Shown here: in pieces, positions 1 through 11,282 of the stretch | Layout: each line of letters opens with the position of its first letter | Numbering within the stretch: the stretch's first letter is position 1 | Source: Rhodosporidiobolus odoratus | Lineage: Eukaryota > Basidiomycota > Microbotryomycetes > Sporidiobolales > Sporidiobolaceae | NCBI GenBank assembly: GCA_034387635.1 | Contig: JAOANU010000004.1 | Coordinates: forward strand, 1,240,001-1,304,000 | DNA length: 64,000 nucleotides | Direction of reading: 5' to 3' | The notes under the pieces: model-generated | The model's database searches: none | Told to the model about the DNA's origin: nothing | The model's input: the letters and a program-made list of their open reading frames with translations, nothing else | Translations under genes and position numbers: made by a program

Positions 1-103
1 GCGAGGCCTTGCCAGTCTTGTACTGGGTCACCTTGTGAGGGGTGTGCTTCCTGCACTGCTTGCCCTTGCAGTAGGTCCGGCGGGTCTTGGGGACGTTGAC
101 CAT
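1..103 (-). CDS. RPL42: 60S ribosomal protein eL42 (L44/L36A family), 5' part only
   Basis: The reverse strand from 103 reads [15 protein letters not shown] and continues with the conserved basic N-terminus of eL42 up to the KTGKAS segment, where the window ends, so only about 34 of the roughly 105 residues are visible. eL42 is a zinc-binding protein of the large ribosomal subunit near the E site; the first Cys pair (C12, C17) is visible. The residue that decides cycloheximide sensitivity lies outside the window. The ATG directly follows a TTTCTAG acceptor, so an intron probably ends just upstream; a GTTAGT donor on the same strand at 499 would give an intron 499-104. Identity is certain from sequence; the upstream exon is inferred. 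Confidence 0.93.
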   Translation of the reverse strand, partial: MVNVPKTRRTYCKGKQCRKHTPHKVTQYKTGKAS

Positions 104-128
104 CTAGAAAGTCGGAGGACAGGGACCA

Positions 129-129
129 G

Positions 130-158
<29 letters not shown>
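129..158. repeat. Homopolymer of 30 G (C30 on the eL42 strand)
   Basis: Thirty consecutive G are present on the + strand. Read on the eL42 strand this is C30, lying 25-55 nt upstream of the predicted 3' splice site (AG at 105-104). It therefore occupies the position of a polypyrimidine tract, or of a 5' UTR if the intron is not real. Tracts of this length are prone to slippage and to sequencing error, so the exact length should not be trusted. Confidence 0.9.
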
Positions 159-162
<4 letters not shown>

Positions 163-500
163 TCGGCAAGAAACGTGGGCGACGAGGGCGTTGATCAAGA
201 GACCGCGGTGTACGAGACGTAATGAGATAGATGGCGGAGACAGGCCGAAAGTGTGCGGCGGAGGGAACGAGGCAGGTGGAGGGCGGGTCGAGCGGAGTAA
301 GGTGGATATCGAAATGTCGAATGAGGGAACGCAAGCGGGACGGCGAGGCGAGGTGGCAACAGGGGGATTCAAGACAATCGTCAGCTTCCGTCGCCGCATA
401 CCGCCTCCATCGCTACAACCACTTCATAGCGATTCAATACGGCCAAGTCGGCAGGAGGGGGAACTCGGTGACAACAAGTCGCGGTGCAGCGGCACTAACC

Positions 501-1173
501 TTGTCGGTTTCCTGTAAATTCGACAGCAGCAACGGTCAGCACTGCGCCCTCACAGCTGTACCGGAGAAGGGTGATGCGGCTGCCTGAGCTTGCCCGCCGG
601 CGTTGACCTGGCAGCATTTCCCCTAGGGCTTCTGTAGCGCTGTGATGCGTCCTAAGCCCTGTCTCCTACCCGCACTAGCCTGGCTCCGCCCGCGCAACGC
701 TAGGAAACAGCGATTTCCCCTTCTAGCAATATCCCGCCTCGACCTTGATTCGCCCCCAGTTCCCCTATACCCGCTTGGGCCCGCCTTTCGACTGGCCCAA
801 CCACTGAGTTTACTCCTTCTGAACGTTGGCCAACCGTTTACAGCGGCTCACGAGCGAGTTGACGGGTGATTGAAGGTGCGAGGCAAAAGTTGGTGAGAGA
901 GGGCGAGAGCAGCGATGTCGAGGGGTAAAGGTGGTACGGGAGTGTAGCCGGATGCTGAGAGTAGCTGTCGTGGGGCTGAGGATGTTTACTAACCTAGGAA
1001 GTTGGCGAGGAGACTTGCAACCTGGCGAAGGCCAAAAGGCTTCCTCTTCTCTCCGACTCCGGAATCTACCTTCATCTGTTATTCGCTCTTCTATGGCTCA
1101 TCTGTAGGCTAAAGCTACTCAAGATTGTCTTGATTACCTACACGGCCTTCACTAGCTACAAGCGTCGAGCGCG
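501..1173. other. Intergenic region upstream of eL42 and of the gene at 1174
   Basis: No conserved coding segment is seen. The region holds the likely upstream part of the eL42 transcript: a CTGACC followed by TTTACAG, then a 12-nt segment ending at the GTTAGT donor, could be a short non-coding exon on the minus strand. It must also contain the promoter of the + strand gene at 1174. Nothing else can be supported. Confidence 0.4.
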
Positions 1174-2337
1174 ATGGGCTCATTCACCTCCTCCCTCTCT
1201 CCACCCAATGCTCCGTCACCTACCGCTTCAGCTGGCTCGTACACACCCACCTATGGGCACGTCCACCAGGCCCTCTCCATTCTCGTAGCGGGGCGCCACC
1301 TTCCACCCGAGATTGCGATACAAGTTCTCAACCTCGCGTAAGTTCCTTCCACTACCCTGTCTCCGGCCCCACCTTTAGTCAGTTCATCTTAACCCTTCGT
1401 CCTTCTCTAGGGAATACCACCCGACACTAGTATCGATCTCAAACATACTGCCATCGCAATCCGTTATGATTCGATCGAGCCCGACTGGCGAGAAAGTCTC
1501 GAAAGTGCTGAATGTAAGCGACGAGTTACCTAGCTGGGAGGGCGCGCCGACTGAAGTTGTGAGTCGCATTAGGGTGAAGACGAACAGCAGGGATCAGGGT
1601 GCGTCTCCGGACCGCTCATTTGCTCATCCACACTGCGACAATAATCTCACGTAGGTTGCTTTTCTTCTTTCTTGGCTGCCAGGCTTCTCCTCTTTTCCGG
1701 AATATCACGGCACCCGTCAAGCTTCCTCCAGCTGGTTCGAGCTCGTGCTCCTGCGCCCCGATCATACAACTCCACAAACACCTGCAGCTGCTCGCGACTC
1801 CCCTGTCTCAGCGTCGCAACCTACAGCAGAACCTCCACCACCGCTTCCCTTGCCCATTCCCGGCGCCTTTCCCTCCTCCTTCGTCGCCTCAGCTCCTGGT
1901 AGCCCTCCAAACCCACATAGCCAACATGAGCGGGACCGTGGCAAACAATCCTACAAGCCTGTCCTGACCGCGCGCCTTCATTCCAACATCCACGCCTCCC
2001 AATCCTTTTCGACTTTCGAGCTCTGTATCCCTCCGCTTACGTCCGATGCTGGTGACGCCCTCGAGGAGGAAGAGGAGGAAGATGCGGCAGAACGGACTCG
2101 ACAACGGCTTGCGCTGCTCAGAGCGGCGAGAGGAGGAGACAGGATAGCTGTGACGGCTTCGGCGCAGTTTCCCGCTTGGGTCAACTGCATAAAGGCATGT
2201 AAGGTGAGTGTACAGCTGAAAGCTGTGTGAGCAGCAGTGCAAGGGGTAGTGAACAGTTCTGCTTACGGGTTCTCGTGTATGTCGTCCGCCCTCTTCTGAC
2301 ACCGCTGACAGAATTTCAGTTTGCTGACCCTTCGTGA
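1174..2337 (+). CDS. Unrecognised protein with an acidic stretch, 4 exons
   Basis: Exons 1174-1337, 1411-1598 and 1683-2203 join in phase through GTAAGT, GTGCGT and GTGAGT donors. The last exon is uncertain: the acceptor ending at 2319 gives a short tail that stops at 2337, while an acceptor ending at 2346 would give a longer tail. The protein has an N-terminal helix resembling F-box-like starts (LPPEIAIQVLNLAEYHP), a middle FSSFPEYHGT...SWFELVL segment, a Pro-rich linker and a run of Glu/Asp near the C-terminus. The Pro/Trp pattern recalls a family of fungal proteins of unknown role, but I cannot name it. It lies head-to-tail with the kinase gene that starts at 2667. Confidence 0.6.
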
Positions 2338-2666
2338 CCCGCCGCAGAGTATGCGCTATGTCAGTCTGTATATACTGGGGGATTGGTTGAGCCTGTACCG
2401 CTGCCATTGCCTGCTGTTGTCGTTTTCTCTTTTCCTTCGCAATCGAGTGTTCACCGACTTTGGGGCTTTTTGCCAATGGCCCTGCCCACCGCTGTGCAAG
2501 CACTTCAGAGTACAGATGCTCACATGCGAGAACAGCGTTAATCATCTGAATGCTGAATCTTCTGGCTTTCGAAATTTCGATGCCGGACCGCTGCCCGACT
2601 TCGTCACCGCTTCGACAAGTCCAGCTCGCCAGTTTCTCTCTCTTCTCATCTCCCGCTGATTTGTAA

Positions 2667-5040
2667 ATGCTGTCTCGATCATCACGGCTGCTACAGCGTC
2701 CGCAGCTACCCATCGACCAGCTCACACGACCCATCCGACCACCTCCATCCATCTCGCCGATCCGCTTCGCCTCGTCCTCTTCAAGCTCTTCCTCGAGCTC
2801 CGGCCCCGTAGGAGACAAGACGCGAAGACGGATACGAAGTGCTGGTATCGCCGCAGGAGCAGTAGGCGCCCTCTGGGCGTACGACGAATACTACCAAGCC
2901 TCGGCCCTTTCTCGCTCGATCCGAACAAGTATCTTTGGGTGCGTTCTTGCCCCCGCGCCCTCCTCCTTTCGCTTCTCCTGCCCCCCTCTACCTTGGTGTT
3001 TCCCCCTCGCTAACTCCGACCCCTGAAACAGCGTGACCCTCGCCCTCGACTTCAAACTCAACTTTTCCCCCGACGACCCAGAAGCCATCGATGCCTTGCA
3101 CGAACGAACCGCCAAGCGCTTAGCCGAATTAGTAGAGAAGAACCGAGGCATGTATGTCAAGCTCGCTCAGGCTTTGGCGATTCAGGCGGCAATCTTGCCG
3201 AAACCTTATCGGGAGGTATTTGGGGGAATTTTTGATAATGCCCCGATGGTTCCTTGGGAGGAGGTGGAGCGGGTGCGTCTTTCCCGTGCTTTGTTCCGAG
3301 ATCCACCTCTTTTTGCCTTGACAAGAGAGTTGAGAGCTGACGCTGAGGGAACCGCAGGTTTTCGTCAACGAGTTTGGCATCAAGCCGGAAGAGGCGTTCG
3401 AGGTATTTGAGCGGAAACCGATTGCATCGGCGAGTATTGCTCAGGTTCACAAGGCGAGGCTGAAGGCCCAACCTGGAGAGAAGCGGACAGAAAACGAGGG
3501 ATGGGTGGCAGTCAAGATTAGGAAGGAAGCGATTCCGATGCAGTTGGATTGGTACGTCTCAACTCGGCGCATCTTCCTCATGCTCATCTCGCCTGACATT
3601 GCCAATTGTCTTGCAGGGACCTCCTCTGTTACCGCACCCTTATGTGGTCCTTCGAAAAACTGTTCGACCTGCCCGTTTCCTTCATCTCTAAATACGTCTC
3701 TGAGCAAATGCGACGAGAAGCGGACCTGAACCACGAGGCGAAGAACGCAGAACGTACGATGGAGTTTGTACAAGGGGACAAGATGTTGAGGGAGAAGGTT
3801 ACGGTTCCGAAGGTCAACCATGAGTGGAGTGGAAAGAGCGTCATGACGGCCGAGTATGTTCGATGTCTCCTTCTCTTTGACTCGACGACAACTAATCTGC
3901 TTGTCGTATAGATTCGTCGACGCATGTCGCCTCACCGACAAAAAGCGCCTCGCCGCCTGGAACCTCTCACTGAAGGAGGTTATGGACTCTGCGACTGAAC
4001 TCTTCTCGGCGCAAGTCTTCTGCTGGGGTTTCGTAAGTCTTCCCACACCGGTACCCTCTCGTCCTGCCGCCTTGACTCTGTCAACTCCGCGCAGGTACAA
4101 GCCGATCCGCACCCGGGCAACGTCCTCGTCCGCCCCAACCCTTCCCGACCTTCGCACCCTCAAATCGTTCTCATCGACCACGGTCTCTACGTCACCCTCC
4201 CCGAAGCTTTCCGTCAACAATACTGTTCTCTCTGGAAATCTCTCATGACGGGGGATGTCAAAGCCATCGAAGACATCGCCACGTCTTGGGGTATTCGAAG
4301 GGAGAATTCCAACATCTTCGCGAGTATGACGCTTTTGAGGCCGCATAAGGTCAGGAAGACCAAGGCAGAGGAGGACGGGAAGGGAGGGGAAGTTAGTAGG
4401 TATGATTCGCAGGTTGGGCTCAAGGATCGGCTGAAGACTATGTTGGAGAGTGAGGAGTTGATCCCGAGGGTACGTCGTCGCCGCCTTCGTTTTCTCAGTC
4501 ACCTCTCTGCACAAGTAACGCTTATCGGTGTACGCCGCTGACCGTGCATGTCAACCCTTGCGATCCGCAGGAACTCATCTTTGTCACCCGAGCCATGCGA
4601 ATGATGCAAGGCAACAACCAAGCCCTCGGCTCCCCCTCCAACCGAATCAATATCCTCGCACACTACGCCTCCCAAGGTCTCTCCCAATCCTCCCCACCCG
4701 CCCGATCCCTCCTTCAAATCGGTTTGAAACCTTACCTCGCCGACAAGTTTAGGTTGGCCGTGTTCAAGGTTGTTTTGTTTGCGGTGGATGTTGGGTTCTT
4801 TATCACGAGAGTTAGGGCCTGGGTGATGGAGAGGGTTGGAGGCAAGGGAGAGGGGTTGGAGGATTTGCTGCAGAAGCAGGTGACGGTGCGTTGTTTTTCT
4901 CGGAGCCGGTATCTCGCACGGGGAAATCGCCGACCGCTCGCGCCAGAATGAGTGACTGACCGCTCCTTCGTGCGCATGCGCAGGACATGGCTCGCAAAGA
5001 GTTTGGCGTGGAGCTTGACGACGCGGCCTTTGCTGGCTGA
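2667..5040 (+). CDS. MCP2: ABC1/ADCK-family atypical kinase, mitochondrial, Mcp2-like
   Basis: Eight exons (2667-2938, 3032-3272, 3358-3551, 3617-3853, 3912-4032, 4095-4469, 4571-4885, 4984-5040) give 603 aa. The N-terminus is rich in Arg and Ser without acidic residues, as in a mitochondrial presequence, followed by a short hydrophobic Ala/Gly segment. UbiB/ABC1 signatures appear in order: the KxGQ region (GMYVKLAQALAIQAAILP), an Ala-rich loop (ASASIAQVH), VAVKI with the ATP-binding Lys, DPHPGNVLV and LIDHGL. Family knowledge: these inner-membrane proteins affect mitochondrial lipid and coenzyme Q distribution, and yeast Mcp2/Cqd2 is the closest match in size and motif spacing. Odd point: the normally invariant Gly of KxGQ is Ala here. 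The exact orthologue (Mcp2 versus another ADCK) is less certain than the family. Confidence 0.85.
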
Positions 5041-5590
5041 GATGGAGAACGTGACTTGAACCTTTTGGATCTCTCCCGTTACATAGCTCATACCTAGAAG
5101 CAGTCTCGTAGTGTTGCTATATATCGCATTCTAGCATACTTTCCCGTTTTGACAGTGTACGAAGAGAAGAAAGAGAAAGACTAACTCGTCTCTGCGAACG
5201 CGTTAGGTACCACTGCGTCTGGACCGTTCCGGATTCACGCAGGCCCTCCAAAATCGACAGGGACGTCACGCAAGACGATGAGGGAGAGAGCCCAAGAAAA
5301 GAAAAATTGCAAATCCGTCAATTACGTCGCAGCCGGTTCGCATCGAGACGTAGGTGGGGCGACTCGTTCATCTAGCTGGCTCGGTTCTTCTTCTTCCTTT
5401 ACACAGATACTATACTCGAACACTCCACTGCCTACGTGAGTCGGGTGCTCTCTCTGCTAGTGATGAATGTGGCACGACAGCACGATGGCAAGGACTGACC
5501 TTCTCAATCTCGTTCTTGTCGCCGGCTCTCCTCGTCTCGGGTCGACCTCTGCAATCGCCTACGCAGCCCACACCACAAACAAAACACACA
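5041..5590. other. Intergenic region between the ABC1 kinase and the gene at 5675
   Basis: No coding segment with conserved features is seen. The first part should hold the 3' end of the kinase transcript (TATATATCGC near 5118); the second part should be the promoter and leader of the gene at 5675. The leader is pyrimidine rich just before the ATG, like most leaders in this window. Confidence 0.4.
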
Positions 5591-5672
5591 GTACGTCCCT
5601 CGGCTGGACCTCCTCGCGATCCCCCCGCTGACACTCGCCTTCTCTCTCGCCTCCTCCTCTTCCCCTCCACAG
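5591..5672 (+). other. Probable 5' UTR intron of the gene at 5675
   Basis: A GTACGTCC donor at 5591 and a pyrimidine-rich stretch ending in CCACAG at 5672 frame an 82-nt intron that closes two bases before the ATG at 5675. A CTGACA branch-like motif lies inside. The spacing and motifs match the coding introns of this window. Confidence 0.55.
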
Positions 5673-5674
5673 TC

Positions 5675-6381
5675 ATGTTCCAAACCAAGAACCCCCACGG
5701 AACGATCCGCGACGCCCTCTCTTCGACTTTCGAATCCATCGCCTACCCCAACAAGGAACAAGCTATCGCTACCAACCCGGAGATGGACGCCGCGCATGGA
5801 TCTGGGTTGGTCAACAATGAACCGCCTCAGGGACTTTGGGATGAGTTGAAGGGGCAGAGGGGGTTGGAGAATATCAAGAAGCAAGGCGTGAGTCGTGGTC
5901 TTCGATCGTGTTGAGCGTTGGCGTACGGCCTACTGATTCTGGTCTTTTTTTTTTCCCTTTTTCTTCTTCTGCTTGCTCCGCCCTCTGCTTCTCTGCTTTT
6001 TCTCTCTCCTCCGTCTCGCCTCGCCTGTGGCTGCTTGTACGCCCTCTATTAACTGCAGAACCAAGGTCAGGGTATGGACTCGGGGCTCAAGACCAAGGGC
6101 GTAGCGCACCAGGTTCGTCCTTCCCTCCTCTCCCTCATTCCACCATCCGCCTCCCCATGTCCAACGATCACGCTGACCACCTACTCCTCCACTCTCCCCA
6201 CCCCTTACAGGAAGAACTCGCCGCCCGTTCCCGTCTCGCCCGTTCCGGCGCCTTCGAACCTCACACGACTCACGAAAAGATGGTCAATGCCCACCCCGAT
6301 ATTGCGGGAGAATGTCAGGAACCCCCTAGTTTGGCTGGAGGCGGGATTGGGAAGGTGGTTGAGGAGAACAGGATCAACTAG
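5675..6381 (+). CDS. Small unknown protein, 145 aa
   Basis: Exons 5675-5887, 6059-6112 and 6211-6381 join in phase through GTGAGT and GTTCGT donors and give 145 aa. The protein is hydrophilic, with no signal peptide or membrane segment, and contains short blocks that look conserved (GLWDELKGQRGLENIKKQG, then EELAARSRLARSGAFE). I do not recognise a domain; small proteins of this type are common in basidiomycete genomes. The downstream neighbour is the convergent rhomboid gene, whose stop is about 310 nt away. Confidence 0.72.
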
Positions 6382-6692
6382 GTGGATCTAAAGAGTGCAA
6401 AGGGGTTGGAGGGGATTTGTATATAGATTGTAGCGCCTGACTCACGTATATGATGATACGAGATCACTTCTTCCACTACCTTCCAGTCAGAGTGCCAGTC
6501 ATGCGCCGCGAGACAGAGAGATTCGACTGCATTAGGGGAATTGGGGAAAGGCGAACTTCGCTTTGCTGCGACGCAACCTGCACACTACGATGATGACACA
6601 ACAATGTTCCGCTTATGCACGATTGTAAGGCGAATACGACGTGCAGGCGTGAGAGTGGTGGGTAAAGGAGAGTCAAGTGGAGGAAGGTCGGC

Positions 6693-8452
6693 TTAGATGC
6701 GGCGGATTTTGCGCAGGAAGAAAAGAGCGCCAGCGATGGCTCCTCCAACGTCTGCGCTCGCGCGTGAAGGAAAACCAGAACAGGGCGTCAGCGCATCGTC
6801 CAGCTATGCCAGCACGAAATCTGACTGCCGTGAAGACACCAAGGGCACTATGTAAAGTAAGCAAGGAAAAGAACCAAAGCGACTCACGGCCCATAGAATC
6901 CACCGTCCCCCCTCTCCTCCCCAATCCATTCCACAGATCCCACGCAAACAATCCTCCGACGCACAGCCAAGCCGGGACGGGAAGAACAAAGAAGAGGAGG
7001 AAATTTGCTTTGGGGAAGGCGCAGGCGAAGAAGGAGGCGCAGCCGAAGACGGCCCCGGAGGCGCCCTGTGAGGGAGGAGGAGGGGGATTGGTTAGAGGGT
7101 TGCAAGGTGACGAGGGAGGGGAGGAAGAGAGGTGGAAGATGGGAAAGTCAGCGTCAGGGTGAGAGCAAAGTGAACCGAAGCGGGAAAAGGACACGAGAGG
7201 GCAGGAGAGGCGGAGACTGTGACTGGGCAAGACGAAAACGGAGCATACATGAGCGCTATACCACTCATTTCCAGTGACAAACTTGGCGAAAAGCGCCGAG
7301 AAAGTCGAGCCAACAACCCCAGAGAAGAGGTACAGGGCGAGGAAACCGGTCTGTATGTGGACACGCAGGTAAGCTCAAAGAGCTCAGGTGCAGGAAAGCC
7401 GCGAACGAGAGGGATAAGGCCTACGTTTCCCAGAACTGCTGCAGCGGCTCCGCCCATGAACCAGAGCGAGAGCATGTTGACCAAGATGTGACTAGTGCCT
7501 TCATGCGAAAAGACTGAGGTGAAGAGGGTCCATCTGTTCAAATACACGCGTGTCAGCCAATCTAGACTCCCCCAGCGAGCGAAGGAAGGAGAAAGAAGTA
7601 AGGTAGAGTAAGAGAAGGGGAAGCGTACATCCTACCCTGGGACAAGTTCTGCCACGAGACGGTAAAATTACGAGTCATGAATCGGAAGAGGGACGTGTCT
7701 CTGAACCGCTGGGCGAGTTGGGTCGAGTAGTTCCAGAGGAGGAAAATCGAGGTGTTGACCGCTATTGTCGGTAGTAGGTAGTAGGCAGACGGTTCATCAT
7801 ACATACAAAGTGAAGGGTCGGGCAGAAAAACAGACGGAGGGTAAAGTCAGTTTCGAGCAAGACATTGGACACGAGAACACGGCAAAAGTGAAGAGAGAGC
7901 GAGAGGGGGACAATAAAAATAAAGCAAGAAGAAAAACGCACCGATCAACCCCCCAATGACCCAGACGCCGGGTAGCCCATCTAGTCTTTGCTTCCAACCC
8001 GGTCTAGGTCCCCATCCTCGCCCTCCTGCACCGTATCCCTCGCGTCCCCTGCCTCGTCCCAAGTATGGTCGAATTCCTCGGCCTGGCGTAGAGGTCGAGA
8101 AGGCTCGTTTGGGCGCAGTCAGTGTGGGTCGGCTGAAAAGTGCGTGGCGTCGAGAGGTAGAGGATGGAGAAGAGGAAGCGGACGACGGTCGACGAAAGTT
8201 GGTTCGGAGAGCAGAGAAGTGAAGGGGTGATGGTCGACTTTGGCTCGCGGCGGGGCAGAGAGCAGATGTAGCACGTGAAAAGGATGGTGTAAAGGTGCTG
8301 ATCCGGGCTAGTGAGCGCGCTGGTGTGAAGTAAGGTGGTCTGAGGTTGCTTGAACTGGAGTGGGAGGAGGGGGAGAAGAATGCTAGCGGAGTCGGTGAGG
8401 CTGCATGGGGCCAGAGTGAGCGTAATATACTGGATGGCGCTGGTCGTGGCAT
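6693..8452 (-). CDS. PCP1: Rhomboid intramembrane serine protease, mitochondrial type
   Basis: Seven exons on the minus strand (8452-7942, 7761-7629, 7533-7425, 7350-7249, 7065-6888, 6824-6816, 6751-6693) give 366 aa. The first 160 residues are Ser/Arg/Pro rich, as in a mitochondrial presequence, followed by a hydrophobic helix (GVWVIGGLIG). The rhomboid core shows GRIWTLFTSVFSH, HILVNMLSLW, the catalytic Ser in GASGAVFG and a His before GGAIAG near the C-terminus. Family knowledge: mitochondrial rhomboids (Pcp1/PARL) cleave inner-membrane proteins such as Mgm1/OPA1. Odd points: a 9-nt exon (6824-6816) is required to bring the catalytic His into frame, and its donor (GTGCTG) is weak. Family is secure; orthology to PCP1 is inferred from the presequence and layout. 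Confidence 0.82.
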
Positions 8453-8827
8453 CGTGCGTTGAAGAGAACGAGCCGAGTTGCAAGGTGAGGCATTCGAAGC
8501 AACTTGGTAGTGATAGTCTCAGAGCAAGGGTTCAGGCTACAACGATCGCTGAGAACCTAGGTCCATGTTTCTGACAGGAGCCGCTGAGATGGACCTTGGG
8601 GAAGTCCGCGTGAAAGCAGACCAGGGACGGCGAGAACAGAAGCGAGAAAAAGAAGCGAGAAAAGGAAAGCCTAGACGGAAAACACGACTGTCAAGGACCG
8701 CAAAGCCCACATGAGCAACAAGAGAACTGATATTCCTCCTCTCATTCCAACGACACAGAAGGGGCAGACACGGACCAGCGCGTCCCCCATCTCCCTCTTC
8801 TTTCCCTTCTTCCTTCGTTTCTCCAAT

Positions 8828-9474
8828 CTAAGCCTTGGCGCCTTCAGCAACCACCTCTCCACTCTTGACCTCCTTACCCGTCTTCTTGATCTTGGCGAGG
8901 ATGTCGTCGTAGGAAACCGAGGTGGTGACGAGGACGGTTTGATCGGGGAGGGAGATGGAGTAGGAGGAGACGCCTGATCAAGGTAGGGCGAGGCGGGAGA
9001 ATGGCGGGCGAAAGGTAAGAGGACGGAGGTCAGAGAGATCAGTAAAGGCGACGAGGCGGCAGGAAGGGGTGAGAGAGAGCAAGGCGTCGAGCGGGACAAA
9101 GAGAAAAAAGAAAAGGCAAGTCGGAGGAACGCGGGGAAAGCGCAAACGTTTGGGAGGAGAAGCGAAGCCCTGTCAGCTGTATCATGGATGCACCATGTGG
9201 GAGGGAGAGCAGCTTACCCTCAGTCTTCTTTAGGACCCTCTCGACAGCGCCCGAGCATCCTGAGCAGGTCATGACCTGTTGTAGCCAGCATTCCCGGGCG
9301 GCAGACGGTTTCGGTCAGCCACTACTGTAGCGTTCTGAAGCAGAAGGGGGCGAGACGAACGACGTTGAACTTGTACTGTGACTGTTAGTCGATGCGAGGT
9401 GGGGCAGGAAGAGGAGCAAGAGGGTGTCAGCGGACGGGGCAACGGTAGAGAGGGAATGCGCGTACGTCTGCCAT
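8828..9474 (-). CDS. ATX1: Copper metallochaperone Atx1
   Basis: Exons 9474-9466, 9375-9361, 9275-9218 and 8973-8828 give 75 aa. The protein starts MADYKFNVVMTCSGCSGAVE, with the copper-binding MxCxxC motif, and ends in a Lys-rich half (ILAKIKKTGKEVKSG), the standard single HMA-fold layout. It carries Cu(I) to the Golgi P-type ATPase Ccc2. The first two coding exons are only 9 and 15 nt, with strong GTACGC and GTTCGT donors. Between its stop and the rhomboid start (8453-8827) no further gene is seen, only the putative 3' end of this gene and the rhomboid promoter. Confidence 0.92.
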
Positions 9475-9814
9475 GTTCCCGAGTGCGGTACGTAGTGTGT
9501 AGCTGTAGTAGTCAGAGTCGGAGAGAGTGTGGTCGAGGTGTGTACTCAGCTTGAGATTAGATCATGAGATGGCTTGATCACCTTGACCTCGACTGCTAGC
9601 ACACGCTACACAGACTGATAGACTGATAGCATGCACGCTATTCCAATGCGCTTATCGAACCATGGACCGACCAGCTGCAGTCGGTTCAGGAATCAACCGG
9701 TCCGGTCCTCGCTCTCCTCCGAGTCTCAATCCAAACAACCGCAATCAACAACCGCACAGTCACCTAGAGTCGTTTCCTCTCTCTCCATGCTATCCTTGAA
9801 GTCACGGTACAGCC

Positions 9815-11282
9815 ATGCATGCTTCACCTCCCCGCCCCCTCAACCAGCACTACCCCACCTCACAACCTCATTTCCATCAACCTCGTCAACCTCACCCTCC
9901 CGTATCCTGCCACACTCAACCACACCAGACCTTGAGGACCACCAAGAGCGCACCTCGCTTGAGGAGGAGAAACAGCAGGGATGAGATGCCCCCTCCCCCA
10001 CTTCCCACTGAAAACCCCAGCTCGACCGCTCGTTACCACCGTGAAGGACCTGCTAGGCAGAGTAACACCGAGTACCAAGGTAAGCAAACTTTGGGAAGAA
10101 GAACACAAGAACCAAGCAAGATAGCCACGAGGGGCCGACCTACCCAAGCAGCAGCGACAGCCTATTCGGGGACCTGGTCATCGACAGCTGCGTCTCAACG
10201 CTCCACCTCTCACGACAACTCTGGATGGACGCGTACCCCTCGCTCCGTCTCGACCCCTTCCTCTGCTATTGCTGCCACTCTCCCACCTCGCACCAAAACC
10301 GATTCCTCCGACTCTGCCTCCTCCTCCCCCTCTCTCACTTCAACCTTCTCCTCTTGTTCCATCTCCTCCTCGACCTCTACCTCTACTTCTTCTTCTACAT
10401 CGAGCGCGGGAGAGAGAGCGGCTGCGGCGATGGGAGTTGCGGGGAATAAGATGGGCGAGGGGTGGAAGGCTATTAGGGGGATGGTTGGGAATGCGGTCGG
10501 AGGAGAAGGCGGCGGTGAGCGGGAGGGTTGGGAGAGACAAGGTGAGGGTGAGGGACAAGGTGCGTCATGCATAGCGGAATTCTGTCCACCGCGACTTCCT
10601 TTTGCTCTTGTGGAGAACAACAGGCTGATTGAGGTCTACTTGGTGAAACGCACAGGCTCGCAACTCTGGACTCGCCTCACTACCTCGCTCACCACTTCTT
10701 ATTCCTACGCATCGACTGCGCTGCAGAGCTCTCTGCCTGCGAACTTGGTCGGCAAAGACCCGGATGAAGTAGGGGTGGACGGGGAAACGCAACTTGGGCG
10801 AGCTATCAAAGAGTTCGTCAAGCCTCTCTCCCACTCCTACATCTCGAGCCTTGTACCCGTTGCAGAAGCTCATGCTTTCGCTTCTCTTCGTTTCTTCCAA
10901 CTTTGGCCCACGCCGCAGGTTCCACCTTTCGAAGTGCGAAACAGTACAAGACGTCCCCGATTGGCTCCTCTCTCCCACAGAACGCGCTTCACACAATCGT
11001 CGTCAAACTCCCACCGCCTCTCTCAATCGGGCCGAACCAGATCCTGCCATCTATGGTCAGCAGCAGCAACACTGGGCACCTTCAGCCTCTCGAACCGGTG
11101 GACCTTCTCAACCTCGATCTCAATCGCACGCCGGAGGAGGGGCGCCAAGGGGCGAGCAGGAGCCGGTAAGATATGGCATGAAGGAAGAGGGCAGGGAGTA
11201 TGAGGTCAGGAAGACGGGGGGAAGTGCGGCGGAGAGGTTGAGGAGGATGAGGGAGGAGAGGAAGAGGGGGGTGGTGGGTTGA
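9815..11282 (+). CDS. Ser-rich disordered protein with a conserved C-terminal half; possible Mso1-like
   Basis: Exons 9815-10559, 10656-10812 and 10919-11282 join in phase and give about 421 aa. A further GTAAGC donor at 10080 with acceptors at 10151-10160 could remove 72-81 nt without changing frame, so the N-terminus is approximate and the first ATG is a guess. The first 200 residues are low-complexity Ser/Thr/Pro. A more ordered part follows: KAIRGMVGNAVGG, SQLWTRLTTSLTTSYSYAS, then a conserved-looking GRAIKEFHLSKCETVQDVP block continuing DWLLSPTERA, and a charged C-terminus. The W-x-R-L-x-T-S-x-T segment recalls the Sec1-binding region of fungal Mso1, but this is a weak resemblance. Confidence 0.6.

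Noticed and set aside
35..517. An open frame on the + strand that reads through the G30 tract as poly-Gly
   Set aside because: It is antisense to eL42 and its frame depends on the unstable homopolymer.
1889..2818. A 309-codon open frame on the minus strand
   Set aside because: It overlaps three in-phase + strand exons and has no recognisable domain or splice context.
10816..10930. A frameshift in the Ser-rich gene at the KEFVK / VPPFEV junction
   Set aside because: Using the GTTCGT donor at 10,813 and acceptor at 10,918 restores a conserved-looking frame, so no frameshift is needed.
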